Of a DNA stretch of 64,000 nt, positions 33,547 to 44,589 are shown one piece after another. A model generated the notes under the pieces. That model did no database searches. It was not told where the DNA came from and saw nothing but the letters and a program-made list of their open reading frames with translations. Positions within the stretch are counted from its first letter, which is position 1. Every line of letters begins with the position of its first letter. The stretch spans positions 47,646,870 through 47,710,869 of the forward strand of contig CM055102.1 in NCBI GenBank assembly GCA_029204225.1, given 5' to 3'. This DNA comes from Diphasiastrum complanatum. Taxonomy: Eukaryota > Streptophyta > Lycopodiopsida > Lycopodiales > Lycopodiaceae. The position numbers were made by a program, and so were the translations under genes.

Positions 33547-34650
33547 ATGGTGCAACCCAAAGGTTATATTATCGAAGGTAAACACAAGCATGTGTGTAAA
33601 CTCTATAAAACACTTTATGGCTTGAACCCATCTGCTCGAGCATGGTTTCAGAGGATCAACACATTCCTTATCGATCACGGCTACATACCAAGCTCTTCAT
33701 ATTTGAATGTTTACTTCAAGACAGTGCAACAGTCTTTTATCATTATCACTTTATACATGGACGACACATTGCTTTTCGGCAACAGTATCGTTTTGATAAA
33801 AGAAGCGAAGACTATGCTATCTTCCAAATTCGATATGACCAATCTAGGCGAAGCTCATTTCTGCCTTGGTATTTAAATCCACAGAGACAAAAGTCAAAAG
33901 TTGATCTCCATTACTCAACAGAGATACATCTACAATATGTTAGTCAGATATAATCTGGTTAATTGCAAGTTAGCTCTCTCACCAATGGAACCAGGTCTCA
34001 AATTGTCAAAGGACCAATGTCCCCGAACAATTGAAGAGAAGGAGCAGATGCGTGAGTATGCTTATCATTCGATAATAGGATCTCTTATATTCGCAATGAT
34101 CTGTACTAGGCCAGACATAGCTTTTGCAGTCAGCTCCCTAAGTCAGTTTATGACTAACCTTGGTACCACATTGGAAGGCTCTTATCAGAGTCATGAGATA
34201 TCTTCAAATTACTATGGACTTTTGCATTTGTTATGGAGTAATCGACAACGACAAACTCAATTTACTCAATGGTTACTCAGATGCAAGTTGGGCAAGAGGT
34301 ATAGACACCCGTAAATCCACTTCTAGGTTTACATTCTTCCTCAACAATGGTCTTATTTCCTAGAACAGTCGCAAGCAATCTTCGATAGCTCTATCTTCTA
34401 CAGAATCAGAGTATATCACAGCCTCACAAGCTACAAAGGAAGCAATTTGATTGAGAAACTTACTTTCAGATATTAGTCTGAATCACTATGCTCCGACATT
34501 ATTATTTTGTGATAATCAAAGTGCCATTGCCTTGTAGCCAACCCTAGATTTCATTCTAGGCGTAAGCACATTGAACTCAAGTTGGATACACACAGAAAGT
34601 TCTGTGCAGAACTAAGTTTGAAGGTCAAGGCATTCATGGATTCAGATTAA
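33547..34650 (+). pseudogene. Ty1/copia reverse transcriptase C-terminal part and RNase H
   Basis: The RT resumes at MVQPKGYIIEG, KLYKTLYGLNPSARAW and the catalytic box TLYMDDTLLF (second aspartate pair intact), then FDMTNLGEAHFCLGI. A TAA follows GI. The frame continues as ITQQRYIYNMLVRYNL, IIGSLIFAMICTRPDIAFAV. RNase H pieces follow in other frames (NGYSDASWARGIDTRKSTS, then SSTESEYITASQATKEA). The N-terminal half of RT is missing. There are several frameshifts and stops. Confidence 0.8.
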
Positions 34651-34657
34651 GGGGGAA

Positions 34658-34720
34658 TGTTGGACTATTCTCCTACTAATCAACTAATCGTACAACTATC
34701 ACTAAATTTGGCTTTTTTGT
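34658..34720 (+). repeat. Copia 3' LTR stub with polypurine tract
   Basis: A polypurine tract (AAGGGGGAA) ends at 34657. TGTTGGACTATTCTCCT follows and matches the LTR opening on the minus strand at 51480 (TGTTGGATTATCCTCCT). Similarity fades within about 60 bases, so the LTR is truncated. Confidence 0.55.
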
Positions 34721-36115
34721 TGTTGTTATGTCACCATAAGTGTCATATGCGACGGTCCACTAGCGATGTTTAGAATTGACAGTAGTGATGTTCATAGAGA
34801 CATTTTTTTATGTCATATTTGTCGCTAAAGTAACCTGAAACGTCTGCAAGTGAGTTGACGGGGCAATGGACCCACCCCACACCCCCCTTCCCGCCTCTCT
34901 TTCACATTTGGTTGGTAAGCATTAAATGAAAGACCGCAATTTCATTGGCCTATTTGAATCTTGATATACTATTAGTCCACTTTATTTAAAGTCTTGTGTT
35001 TTAAATGACAAGTATATAGTTTTATGTTAAAAGGTTGAAGGGTGCTCTAACTTAAGGTTTTGTTTTCAAGAAATCACCTTTCAACTAGAAAGTCCAGAAT
35101 TGAAATGCATTTTTTGAAGGAATTATCAGTTGTGAAGTGTTGGAAAGACTTCAAAATGCAGGCCAACATGCTAGGGGCAACTCAACATACCAGGGGACAT
35201 TGCTTGGCCCAAAAAATGGGGTTGACTCCTACATGGTACAAGGTCCCTTTCATGTCATTTGCCACTTAGTGGCAAGTGCATGTTAATGTGAAAGAGAGGG
35301 AGGCCTATTTGTTTGCATGTTAATTGAGTATGATTATTTGTTTTTTTTGTATTTTCTAATATATGACATCATCAACCCTAAATTGTGATGCCAGACTATG
35401 GATGACTTCCAACTAGAAAGGAGTATGGCTTAGTATACAAAAACTCATATGATGCATTTGTGGATAAGTTGACCAATGAGGGCTATCCTCAGCTAGTAAA
35501 TTATTTTGCAATATATAAGCTTATTAATTATAAACTGCAAATATAAAAAACATATTCTATTTTAACCCTAAACCCTAATTTTTGCTGGTTTGACCCTTAC
35601 AAATGATGTAAACCCTACACTAGGTTTTTCAGGAAAACTTGTTCCCAGCAAACAATATTGATCCACAAAATGCTTAGACAAGTCAAGATTCCATATCATA
35701 AATGGTGGTATGATCATAAACTCACACTAGATTACTTCTATCGAGTGCTCCTCTTCTGTAAACCTCTTTTGAGTTATCCATTTTATAGAACTTCTCAATT
35801 TTTTGAATACTTTTACTTATAAAAAAGTTAATAGGCTTGTATAAAAAATCATCAAGTACTTTATGATATCGGTTTTTGAAAAAAGTTGCCGATTCCATTC
35901 CTATACTTTGCCCATTTTCCCAAGCACTTGCTTCTATCAATTTAAAGCAAGGAGTAAGTGATTTCCCAATTTGAGTCATGACACTACTCCACTGCCTCCA
36001 CCATTAAGAAGCAATATTCTGCGCATGAGTGGCGTGATCCATCTTCACATACATACATGGAGAGTTAGTGGAGAGTGTGGACCATCCTGACATACATACA
36101 TAGCTGGATCATGGA
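34721..36115. other. About 1.4 kb without a supported gene
   Basis: AT-rich sequence with short frames lacking motifs. The end nearest 36115 should hold the 3' untranslated region of the ABCB gene. Confidence 0.4.
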
Positions 36116-37336
36116 CTAGAAACAACCTCCAGTTCCATCATGTTGCAGTTTGATGAGTCTTGAATATGCACTTTCATGTTGCCCGATAAGTTCAGAATGA
36201 CTACCTTGCTCAATTATTGTACCAGCTTCTAGCACTGCTATTTTATTTGCATTTCGAATGGTTGACAGACGATGTGCAACTACTATGGTTGTACGAGCTT
36301 GCATCAAACCATCTAGAGCTTTCTGCACCATGCTCTCTGACTCAGAATCCAATGCACTTGTAGCTTCATCCAAAAGGAGGATCGCAGGATTCTTCAAAAC
36401 TGCACGAGCAATTGCCACCCTTTGCTTTTGTCCACCAGATAGTTGCACTCCACGCTCGCCCACATGGGTTTTGTAGCCATCTGGCAGAGCACTTATAAAT
36501 TCGTGGGCATTGGCAGCTTTTGCGGCTTCTATAATTTCACTTTCTGACGCATCATCTTTTCCAAAGAGTATGTTTTCATAAATAGTGGAAGCAAAAAAAG
36601 CAGGCTCCTGCTGAACCAGGCCAATATGCTTTCGAAGCGATCTGAGGTTCAACTTCCTGATATCCTTTCCATCTATTAACACGTGACCAGAAACGGGATC
36701 ATAAAACCTTCCTATTAGAGCAATAACAGAGCTCTTTCCTGAACCACTGGCCCCAACTAAAGCCAAACTCTGGCCTGAATTGACGCTTATAGTTAGGCTT
36801 CTGAATATGTGTACTTTCGGCCTGGAAGGGTAGTGGAACTCCACATTCTTCAGCTTCACATCTCCCTTGACAGCATTTACATGCTCACCTTGATCATGTT
36901 CAGTGTTATTTTCTGATTCACGATCAAGAATTTCAAACACTGACTTTAATGCTTGACCAGATTTCACCATATCTGGTGTAAAAGATACTGTGCTCGACAC
37001 CGCGGAGGCTGTCAGAAGAACTACAAAGAAACACTTTGTGATATCTCCATAGGTCGCTTTTCCGTCTCTAACTAAAACAGCACCATACCAAAGGGTCAAT
37101 CCATAAGACCAAAACATCAGGAGTGCTGCGAGCCCATATCCTAAACCAGCTGCATGGCCACGCCGTGTAATGCTATGCTTGGGTCCAATTAATGCTTGAG
37201 AGACAAGCTGTACCACTTTTTCTTGAGCATTGAAAGCTGCGATGGTGCGAATATTGCTTATTGCTTCTCCAGCAAGCATTGTAGCTCGATCATGAGCTTT
37301 GGCTATGTCCCCAGCGAAGCCTTTCAAGAACAGATT
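36116..37336 (-). CDS. ABCB exon g: end of membrane domain 2 and complete NBD2
   Basis: The last exon, with stop, starts [20 protein letters not shown]. It carries the A-loop EFHYPSRPK, Walker [11 protein letters not shown]-loop [18 protein letters not shown], Walker [13 protein letters not shown] and H-loop [10 protein letters not shown]. The acceptor is GTGTTCAG|AAT. Its 1221 bases are fully open. Confidence 0.9.
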   Translation of the reverse strand, partial: NLFLKGFAGDIAKAHDRATMLAGEAISNIRTIAAFNAQEKVVQLVSQALIGPKHSITRRGHAAGLGYGLAALLMFWSYGLTLWYGAVLVRDGKATYGDITKCFFVVLLTASAVSSTVSFTPDMVKSGQALKSVFEILDRESENNTEHDQGEHVNAVKGDVKLKNVEFHYPSRPKVHIFRSLTISVNSGQSLALVGASGSGKSSVIALIGRFYDPVSGHVLIDGKDIRKLNLRSLRKHIGLVQQEPAFFASTIYENILFGKDDASESEIIEAAKAANAHEFISALPDGYKTHVGERGVQLSGGQKQRVAIARAVLKNPAILLLDEATSALDSESESMVQKALDGLMQARTTIVVAHRLSTIRNANKIAVLEAGTIIEQGSHSELIGQHESAYSRLIKLQHDGTGGCF

Positions 37337-40300
37337 CTGAACACAAAAAGAACTGTCAGCGAAAGTTAACTCGTGACAGATCCAAAGAGCATTGATTGCA
37401 TTGCGTGTTTACGCAAACACATAGTGGGTCTATCTGGAAGGCTTTGCTGATGGAGCAAAGACAAGTTATAATATCAAAAAATACTATCAAACTATAAAGG
37501 TTAAAACTTAAAACTTAACTCAAAAATAAGGGGGAGAGAGATTTTTACATGGACGGACACCCCGCTCAAGAAGGAAAACACATGCGAAGCAACTTATAAG
37601 TCTCTAGCCATAAGGATTTTATCTACAAAAGACCGGAATGTCATCATCTGAGGAAGATATCATTGCCTGACGGATGAGGTATGTAGGTGGGAGGGGAATA
37701 GCAATAGCAAACTTGGTGCTTACGTACCTTGTTTAGATTCAAGAATCAAAACCTCAAAACCATACCATTTTGCTTGTCTAACCCTGAATGAGAAAGGAAA
37801 GAATTAAGGCTACCAAGTTATACATGATGAACCATGTCGACACTCTGAGCTAAATTGTGATTTCTTCAATGTGTGACCTAAATGCAGCAATGGGTATACC
37901 CATCACAGCCTTAAATAGGCATGCAAAGGTCTGGGGAATGATGTACGCATCAGGAACTGCATTGTTGATCGGCCCTACTGAGAAGCAATCTACAACTTTG
38001 TACCTTCAATTTTGACATAAAAAATAATTAGAAGTGATGTTCTTACAGAAATGTGGCATCAAATATTTTTAAGTACCTGAACAATTGCCGATCCCACTAG
38101 AAGGGGGAATACCAGTAAGAATACAATAGTCAATCTCCAATTTATTGTGAACGCCACAGCACAAGCAGTGACAACCAATGAAACGTTTTGCACAATAATG
38201 CAGATTCGATCCCCTACGGCAACTCGAACACTTGCTGCACTGGAAGCTAAACGAGACGCCATCTCAGAACTATTGTTTTCCTCACGATCAAACCATCCAA
38301 CCTCATTTCGAAGCATGGCTGTCATCGGAGCAGCAGAGGTTAGAAACAAAATAGTCCTCATTCAATATAAACAATACTACCGAATAGCCTTTAAATCGAT
38401 TGACTGGCTACTAAAACTGTAATCCACAGAAGAGCACCTGCTAGCATCATCTCTCGAACACGCTTCGTCAAGTTTTCCCCAATTATCCCAAAAAAGTAGT
38501 GCATAGTGAATAAGAACAGGGATCCAAGTACGCCAACCCCACTGAATATGAGGGCGCTCTTCTGAATCTCCCTTTGCATGCGTCCATGATCTGGGTCATA
38601 GTACACATGCAATATTTGTCCCATGAGGATAGCATAGATCGGGTTGATAAGTCCAGCAAGAATTGCTCCTATTGTGCCCATCAGCCCATAAGGCCATTCA
38701 GGGGCATTAATTTTCATGAGTCTCCAAGTGTAAGATTTGGTGGTTTTTATTTTAATATTTGCTCTCACGGCCTTCTTAATACTTCCATCTGGAGCCATGC
38801 TAGGCTTGTCATAGGATGAATGCCTCTGCTTGGAAAGGCTCAACTGGCGAGTCTCTATATGTTTTTGTCCTTCGTCAGAACCTCCACACTCGTGGTTGTG
38901 ACTTCTTCGTTTAGGTGAACCACCCCTGCACAGACACAAAACATCATGATAAGTGAACAGGGCACCTTTTCAAAACATTACAGAATGTAATTAACTGTCT
39001 CAAAGGGAAATTTCATAGCCTAGAATATTTTCTTCTGCACAAATCTTGAGGGAAAGTTTCTAGACCAGATTAAATGTGAAAATAAAACAAACCCGGATAC
39101 ACATTGAGATTCTGTATCAGCTTGAACCGTCGCCTTCTCCTGTAGACGAACAAGAAGAGCATATGCCCCATCTTGCTTCATAATGAGATCATCATGCCTT
39201 CCCAATTCTACGACTTTCCCCTGCTGCAGAACTGGGATGTAGTCCGCATTTCGAACCGTGGATAGACGATGAGCAACAATAATCGTAGTCCTTCCAAGCA
39301 TGATTTTATTTAGAGCATCTTGGACAACATGCTCAGATTCTGCATCCAATGCACTAGTTGCTTCATCAAGAAGTAGAATGACGGGATTCTTCAGCATTGC
39401 TCTTGCAATTGCAGCCCGTTGCTTCTGCCCTCCTGACAATTGCACACCCTTATCGCCAACCTGCTTACCACTGTCTGATAAGCATTGACATAATTTTGAC
39501 TGATTGTGAACTTCTTCCAATAGAATCAAATTAGAGATTTTAAGTCATCTTCTTCTACTAGGACATTGAGCGAGCTAACTGCTCCCAACATTTGTATTCA
39601 AGCAGCAATGAATATATCCCATTAGAGTTAGAGCTTATAACTTTCACTCTCAAAACTGGCAATAATATGTCAAGTAGCAAGAGATTAAGAAGCAGAACTT
39701 ATTTTCACTTTTCAGAAAATTATTATGTGCATCATGAAAACTCAAGTTGCATGGTTGTTAGGGTAGCAGATTTCATTCTTAAACAAGATCAAGATAACCA
39801 AACGATCATTCACAAAAGGAAAGGTAACATTAGTGATCTTGAATTATCAAATGAATTATGATGCTCACTGGTAAGTAAGAACTACATGCTTCACAAAAGA
39901 CAAGTCTTTCATCTACTATGCTTTTGATTGATTTAATGGTCCAAAAGTAGCAACTATATGAAATCTACTCAAGCTACAAAATTTTAAATCACGATAGCAG
40001 AACTATCAGTAAACCGGTTGAGGTCCTTAATTTTTTGAAACAGGGCTAACAAGCAGGTCTTTAAAAAAGTTTCTGGTTGTATGCAAGAGAAGACAGATTG
40101 TTATTAAATGAACTTAACACAAACTAAAGGTTCAGTTATATCTAACCTTTCTCCTGATTGAATTAATAAGTTACAGCATTGTTTTTTCAAAAATACTTGA
40201 GTCCAGTGGATATATCTCTGACAGTCTGTGATCCCATGACTTGGAAGCAATTATAGTAACATTTTTCAGATTTCACGAGGTTAAAATCCTTCATCGAAAA

Positions 40301-42660
40301 ACATCATCTGAAAGTGCCTCAGCGTTATCAAAGAATGTCAAAAGCATGCACTTCTTGTCTCTTAGATCGCTTCATGCTTTAGGTAAACTTAAATGTGCTT
40401 TCATTATAAGTTTATAGATAATGTTGACGATATTAACGTTAATCCTTGTTCATGGATAGTAACAACAGCTCATCTAAAATAGGCTAAATTTGGAGCCGTG
40501 ATCACAGTTGACAGCTCCAAACTTGTATAGGAGGTTTTGGTGGTGAACTTAAAAATGCCAGGGACTCAAACCTGAGTTTTGTAGCCATCAGGAAGTTGAA
40601 TGATAAAATCGTGTGCATTTGCAGCTTTTGCAGCATCCACAATTTCTCCAAAACTTGAACCTTGTTTTCCATAGAGAATGTTGTCCTGTATACTGGTTGC
40701 AAATAGTGATGGCTCTGATTGACAAGTCCCATCTGTGCCCTCAACCACCTCAATTGCAAGTGTTTTATGTTGTGGCCGTCAAGAAGAACCTTCCCTGTAG
40801 AACAGGAAGAGAAAGATAAATTTTGCAAACATTGAAGAGAAAAAGCTGAAGGATCAATCAAGTCAACTAGACGATCTTAACAGGTACATTTCTTTAACCA
40901 ACCTGAGATAGGATCATAGAATCGTTCAATTAGTGATATCACTGTGCTTTTGCCACAACCACTGCTACCAACAATGGCAACTGTTTTCCCAGCGGGAATA
41001 GTCAAAGAAAAATCCTCAAAAATAGGCATATCAGGCCGTGAAGGGTAACTGAATTTCACATTTTGCAGTTGAATTTTTCCGTGGACTCTCTCTAGCTGTT
41101 TTCCAATGAGAGAGTCGTCATTGGTGCTGGTGGGTTTGTGATCAATGATCTCGAGTAACTTGTAACCAGCTGACCTTGCTTTTGCAAATGCTGCTATATT
41201 TGGTGCAGCCGTACCAAGTGCGCTGTGCACACGCAAACAATGTCAATATCATCAACAGACATGATGCAGCCATAGAAGATGACTCAAAACTTAAAAAGCA
41301 TGTTCTTGAGGTTGGTTTTAACTTTCAGCATGCACTGAAATCAGTTTCATCACTTTATAGTGAGTGCCTTTAATTGGGGGAGCCTAAACCGCACCACTAG
41401 AGGGTGATGCGGCAGCCATCCTCGAGTGGGATGGGCGGCCGTACCGCCCAATCCACTGGGGGATGGGCTCTGCACCGTCACGTGGGGGTGCGGTTTACGC
41501 TCCCCCCCTTCATTACACTATGCACAGGCTTTAAATGTCGGGTGCTCATCCAACAATGCAAGTTACCCTCTTTGATGAAACTCTCTCTCGGTTAACCTAG
41601 ACCTTGGGATGAGCACCCAACCTAGACCTTGGGATGAGCACCCAACATGTAAAGCCTATGCCTTTTTCATCCTCAAGCATTTATAAAGTGCATGAGCTTT
41701 ATGTAATGAATATGATGTGCTATCTTAATTATTTATAGCTTTGTCACTACACTTGTGTGGAAAGAGCCCACATCAACTATACAAGACTTGAATGAATACA
41801 GACTTGTAGTGGACAAACTAGGAAAATCCAAATGATTTGTCCTTAAAGTACATTATGTAAAATAATTGACATTAGTTCAAGCCATGTCAAATACAACATC
41901 TAAACTCATGACAAACAAATCCAAAGACCATGGACTCATAGATAGTAAGGCTATCATAGTACAATGAGACTCATGACAAACTCCACTCTATTGTGAACCT
42001 CTTAAGGCACACCCAATTACTTGGTGCTTACCATCTTTCCACAATTGGCACTTAAAGAATGGTCCACTAAGTATGGAAGCTTGTGCTCTTGTAATTCTCA
42101 ATGGAGCTTGTGAAATCTCTCACTATGTCTTGACAAACCAGGTCATTCTACTGGTAATTGAAACATAGACCACCTTATTGTTGCATAGTCTAGACCAAAA
42201 GACATAAAAGCATGAGAGAGAGAGAGAGAGAGAGCTCTTATGGCTTTTGCCGCACTTTGATTAATCTAGCAACATAACTATCTACACTTACAAATTCGCA
42301 AGCCAATAATAAATGAATACAAAAGTTGTACTTCAATTGAAGAACAAATTGTTGCTTACGAGAGATTCCAAAGAAAGAACTTAGGTAAAGATAAACTTAC
42401 ATGCTGCCAACAAGGATAGCACAGGTGGCAGCAAAAACGTGTCCTCCATCTGCATGGTATTGCCTAACTAGCACACTTCCATACCACATAAGTAAGGACC
42501 ATGCACCGTATGCCACACAATTCATAGTTCCTACTCCAATACCCTTGGTTGTACCACTTTTATACCCTAACTTCAATGTTGACTCCAATGCTTTTGAGTA
42601 TGAATCAAGTGCTTTAGCTTCACCAACATAGGAATAAATAGTTCGTATTTGAGAAATGGC
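36116..42660 (-). CDS. ABCB-type (P-glycoprotein/MDR) full transporter, 5' exons not found
   Basis: Seven exons with GT-AG borders join in phase: 42660-42401, 41222-40903, 40794-40572, 39460-39093, 38925-38438, 38318-38077 and 37336-36116. They give about 1040 residues of an expected 1250 or so. The order is: end of membrane domain 1, nucleotide-binding domain 1, linker, membrane domain 2, nucleotide-binding domain 2. Both NBDs show Walker A ([18 protein letters not shown]), LSGGQKQR and [11 protein letters not shown]. Plant ABCB proteins export auxin or other organic compounds at the plasma membrane; the substrate cannot be told here. Exon 40794-40572 lacks one G near 40717, which shifts the frame in the NBD1 Q-loop (LVNQ then SHH instead of EPS). 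Everything else is open. It is either a recent pseudogene, a sequencing error in a real gene, or a gene whose 5' exons lie far to the right. Confidence 0.85.
38077..38318 (-). CDS. ABCB exon f: middle of membrane domain 2
   Basis: Encodes [37 protein letters not shown] and two helices ending SAIVQ. Acceptor CGATGACAG|CC; donor GTTCAG|GTACTT. Confidence 0.85.
38438..38925 (-). CDS. ABCB exon e: linker and first helices of membrane domain 2
   Basis: Encodes a basic Ser-rich linker, then [20 protein letters not shown] and [20 protein letters not shown]. Acceptor CTGTGCAG|GG; donor CTAGCAG|GTGCTC. Confidence 0.85.
39093..39460 (-). CDS. ABCB exon d: NBD1 signature, Walker B and linker
   Basis: Encodes [39 protein letters not shown], the H-loop [10 protein letters not shown] and a linker ending QCVSG. 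Acceptor GGTAAGCAG|GTT; donor ATCCGG|GTTTG. Confidence 0.85.
40572..40794 (-). CDS. ABCB exon c: Q-loop exon with one-base deletion
   Basis: Encodes [20 protein letters not shown], then GLVNQ. After a missing base near 40717 the expected sequence resumes in another frame ([17 protein letters not shown] ... LPDGYKTQ). It is 223 bases long, whereas 224 would keep phase with exon d. Confidence 0.8.
40903..41222 (-). CDS. ABCB exon b: start of nucleotide-binding domain 1
   Basis: Encodes [20 protein letters not shown], the A-loop stretch KFSYPSRPD and Walker [10 protein letters not shown], ending FYDPISG. Acceptor GTGCACAG|CG; donor CTCAG|GTTGG. Confidence 0.85.
41376..41508. repeat. Foldback (MITE-like) element in ABCB intron
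   Basis: GGGGGAGCCTAAACCGCACC at the left is nearly complementary to the right end (reverse complement GGGGGAGCGTAAACCGCACC). The interior is GC-rich. No clear target duplication was seen. Confidence 0.65.
41522..41661. repeat. Second foldback element with internal 25-bp tandem duplication
   Basis: The 30-base left end (AGGCTTTAAATGTCGGGTGC core) pairs with 41632-41661 with about four mismatches. Inside, CCTAGACCTTGGGATGAGCA plus CCCAA is repeated exactly at 41596-41620 and 41621-41645. Confidence 0.65.
42401..42660 (-). CDS. ABCB exon a: end of membrane domain 1
   Basis: Encodes [20 protein letters not shown] and [15 protein letters not shown] ... [13 protein letters not shown], matching membrane helices 5-6 of domain 1. 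Acceptor CATGATAG|GCC; donor GGCAGCAT|GTAAGT. Confidence 0.85.
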
Positions 42661-44043
42661 CTATCATGGTTACATACAATAGTCAATATTAGAAAAATGG
42701 TAACATTTAATTAGTGGCACATGTCATTAAGTTTCACTGTCATGACTTTTCAAAAATAATAAAACATCACTATAAAAGATTCAAGCCTTCGAATCTTACC
42801 TACAAGAGTGAATTTGAATATCATTTAGCTGTTTGAGGAATCGGAAAAAGCAGGCATCCGCCTGCAGAATCGCATCCTGCATGTCGTTTACGCATTTTCG
42901 CTTCATTCAACAATCATCTCATGCCTGCATGCAGCATGCATGAGATACATAAAACGATGATCGGAAAAGCCGGCAGAGTGAATCGGCATCTTTCTATCAA
43001 ACCCAATTTCATAAAAAAAGATTTAGGAACTTGACTTTGAAAAAACTCACAGCTTTTCTAAAGCACCAATTTTATGTTTGTTGTTTTCATATGAAATAAA
43101 TTTGTTTGTAGTAAACTAGGCTGATCCTTATAAAAAATTTGGGTGATGTAGATTTAAATTGATTCAATAAAATAATTTATTAATATAAATATCCAATATT
43201 TTGCCAAAATATCATAGATGCAAGATTTAGAATGCAATTTTTTTCAAAAATCAACAACTAAAAAAAAAACTTTGGAGGGAAACCCCACACAGGTTTGCCA
43301 AGCACCCGACTGTCTTGTAGCGCTACCTATATATTAGTGTTCGGGAAAGCCGGCAAAGTTCAGGAATGGAACCGGCAACTTTTGTCAAAAACCGGCATGC
43401 TCAAAAACTTGCAGGTTTTTTGAGGTCATAAAATAATGTATAACCGGCATATTGTATTGAGGGTCATCCTTGAGAAAACCGAAGGAGTTCATGAAATACA
43501 GGTTTTTGGAGGAGAACCCAAAAAAGGTTTCCCGAACACTGCCTATATATTATCACATTCACCACATGCTAACATAGAGCATATAGTATCTGGTGTAGCT
43601 TTCGAGATAATGGCAATGCTAGAATCTTCCAAGTCATCGCAACATTGGAGTTGAAAACCACATATTAAGTATTATGAAGAAAGCCTCGTACAAAGCATAA
43701 TATCATGTAACTGAGGTGCTCCCAATGGCATTGTTTAATTAGTGGGCAATGTCGCTTTTTGGCTTGCCTTGCAAAGGCAATACTATGTGTTGAGGTCGCT
43801 CAATGGAGTTTGGAAAAAAAAAAAAGTCTACATTAAAGGATATTCTATGATGGTGGTCTAAGCTTTAAAGGTTGAAACCTTTGTTGGGGGCCAAACTGAC
43901 ATGCATCTGTTGCCATTAAAAAATTCCTACAAATGCATGCAAACTATGCATGATCCATAAGGCCCACAAAGCAAAAGCAAAAGCTTAGAAAAAAATGAAC
44001 ACGTGAATGGATACATTCTAAAGCATGCTAATTTTGTTAAATT
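42661..44043. other. No exon recognised upstream of ABCB exon a
   Basis: The missing N-terminal ABCB exons were sought here and not found. Related short strings with GGAAAAGCCGGCA-like words recur near 42840, 42960 and 43345, suggesting remnants of one small repeat. Confidence 0.4.
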
Positions 44044-44280
44044 CACTACAAGAAAGCAGAGGATTTCCAACTCTATTTTCTATTGTTTTAAAAAAAGACA
44101 GCCAAAAAAATGGGCGAGGCTGGTCAATGCTGAGGCGTTTTTTTGGGGACGATATAAGCCTTGATAATTCCCTTGTTATAAGTGTTGACATTGTTGTTGG
44201 TATTAACCTTGTAAATTTCCTTGCTGTAAGGGTTGAAATTTTTTTTGTATAAGCCTTGAAAATTTGGTAAAATCTTAGAA
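44044..44280. mobile_element. Possible CACTA (En/Spm) left terminus
   Basis: CACTACAAGAAAGCAG at 44044 matches the typical plant CACTA end. It is followed by subterminal-repeat-like words (TATAAGCCTTGA, CCTTGTTATAAGTGTTGA, CCTTGCTGTAAGGGTTGA). The matching right end TTTCTTGTAGTG was not found to the right, so the assignment is tentative. Confidence 0.4.
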
Positions 44281-44589
44281 ATAAGAGCATTTCTTCATGG
44301 AATATTTTGAGGCATATACCCTAACTTATGAAAAAATGTTACCCTCAGTATAAGTGTTGGTATGTTACAGAATTGATTCTGAATATATTTTCATGAAAAT
44401 ATCCTTATCAACACATTGAATTTGCTTATAATTCAACAACATCAAAGGCCATTTACAACAATGAAAACCACCAAAATGTGATAAAAGACGACATAACAAT
44501 ACTATAATCATGATCATGATCATGATCAAATGTGTACTCGACATCACCACACACAACGTGTTTTGGCATCCAACCAATCAATAAAATAA

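Noticed and set aside
44508-44528. CATGAT tandem repeat as a possible regulatory site
   Set aside because: Only about three and a half copies in AT-rich DNA with no associated gene.
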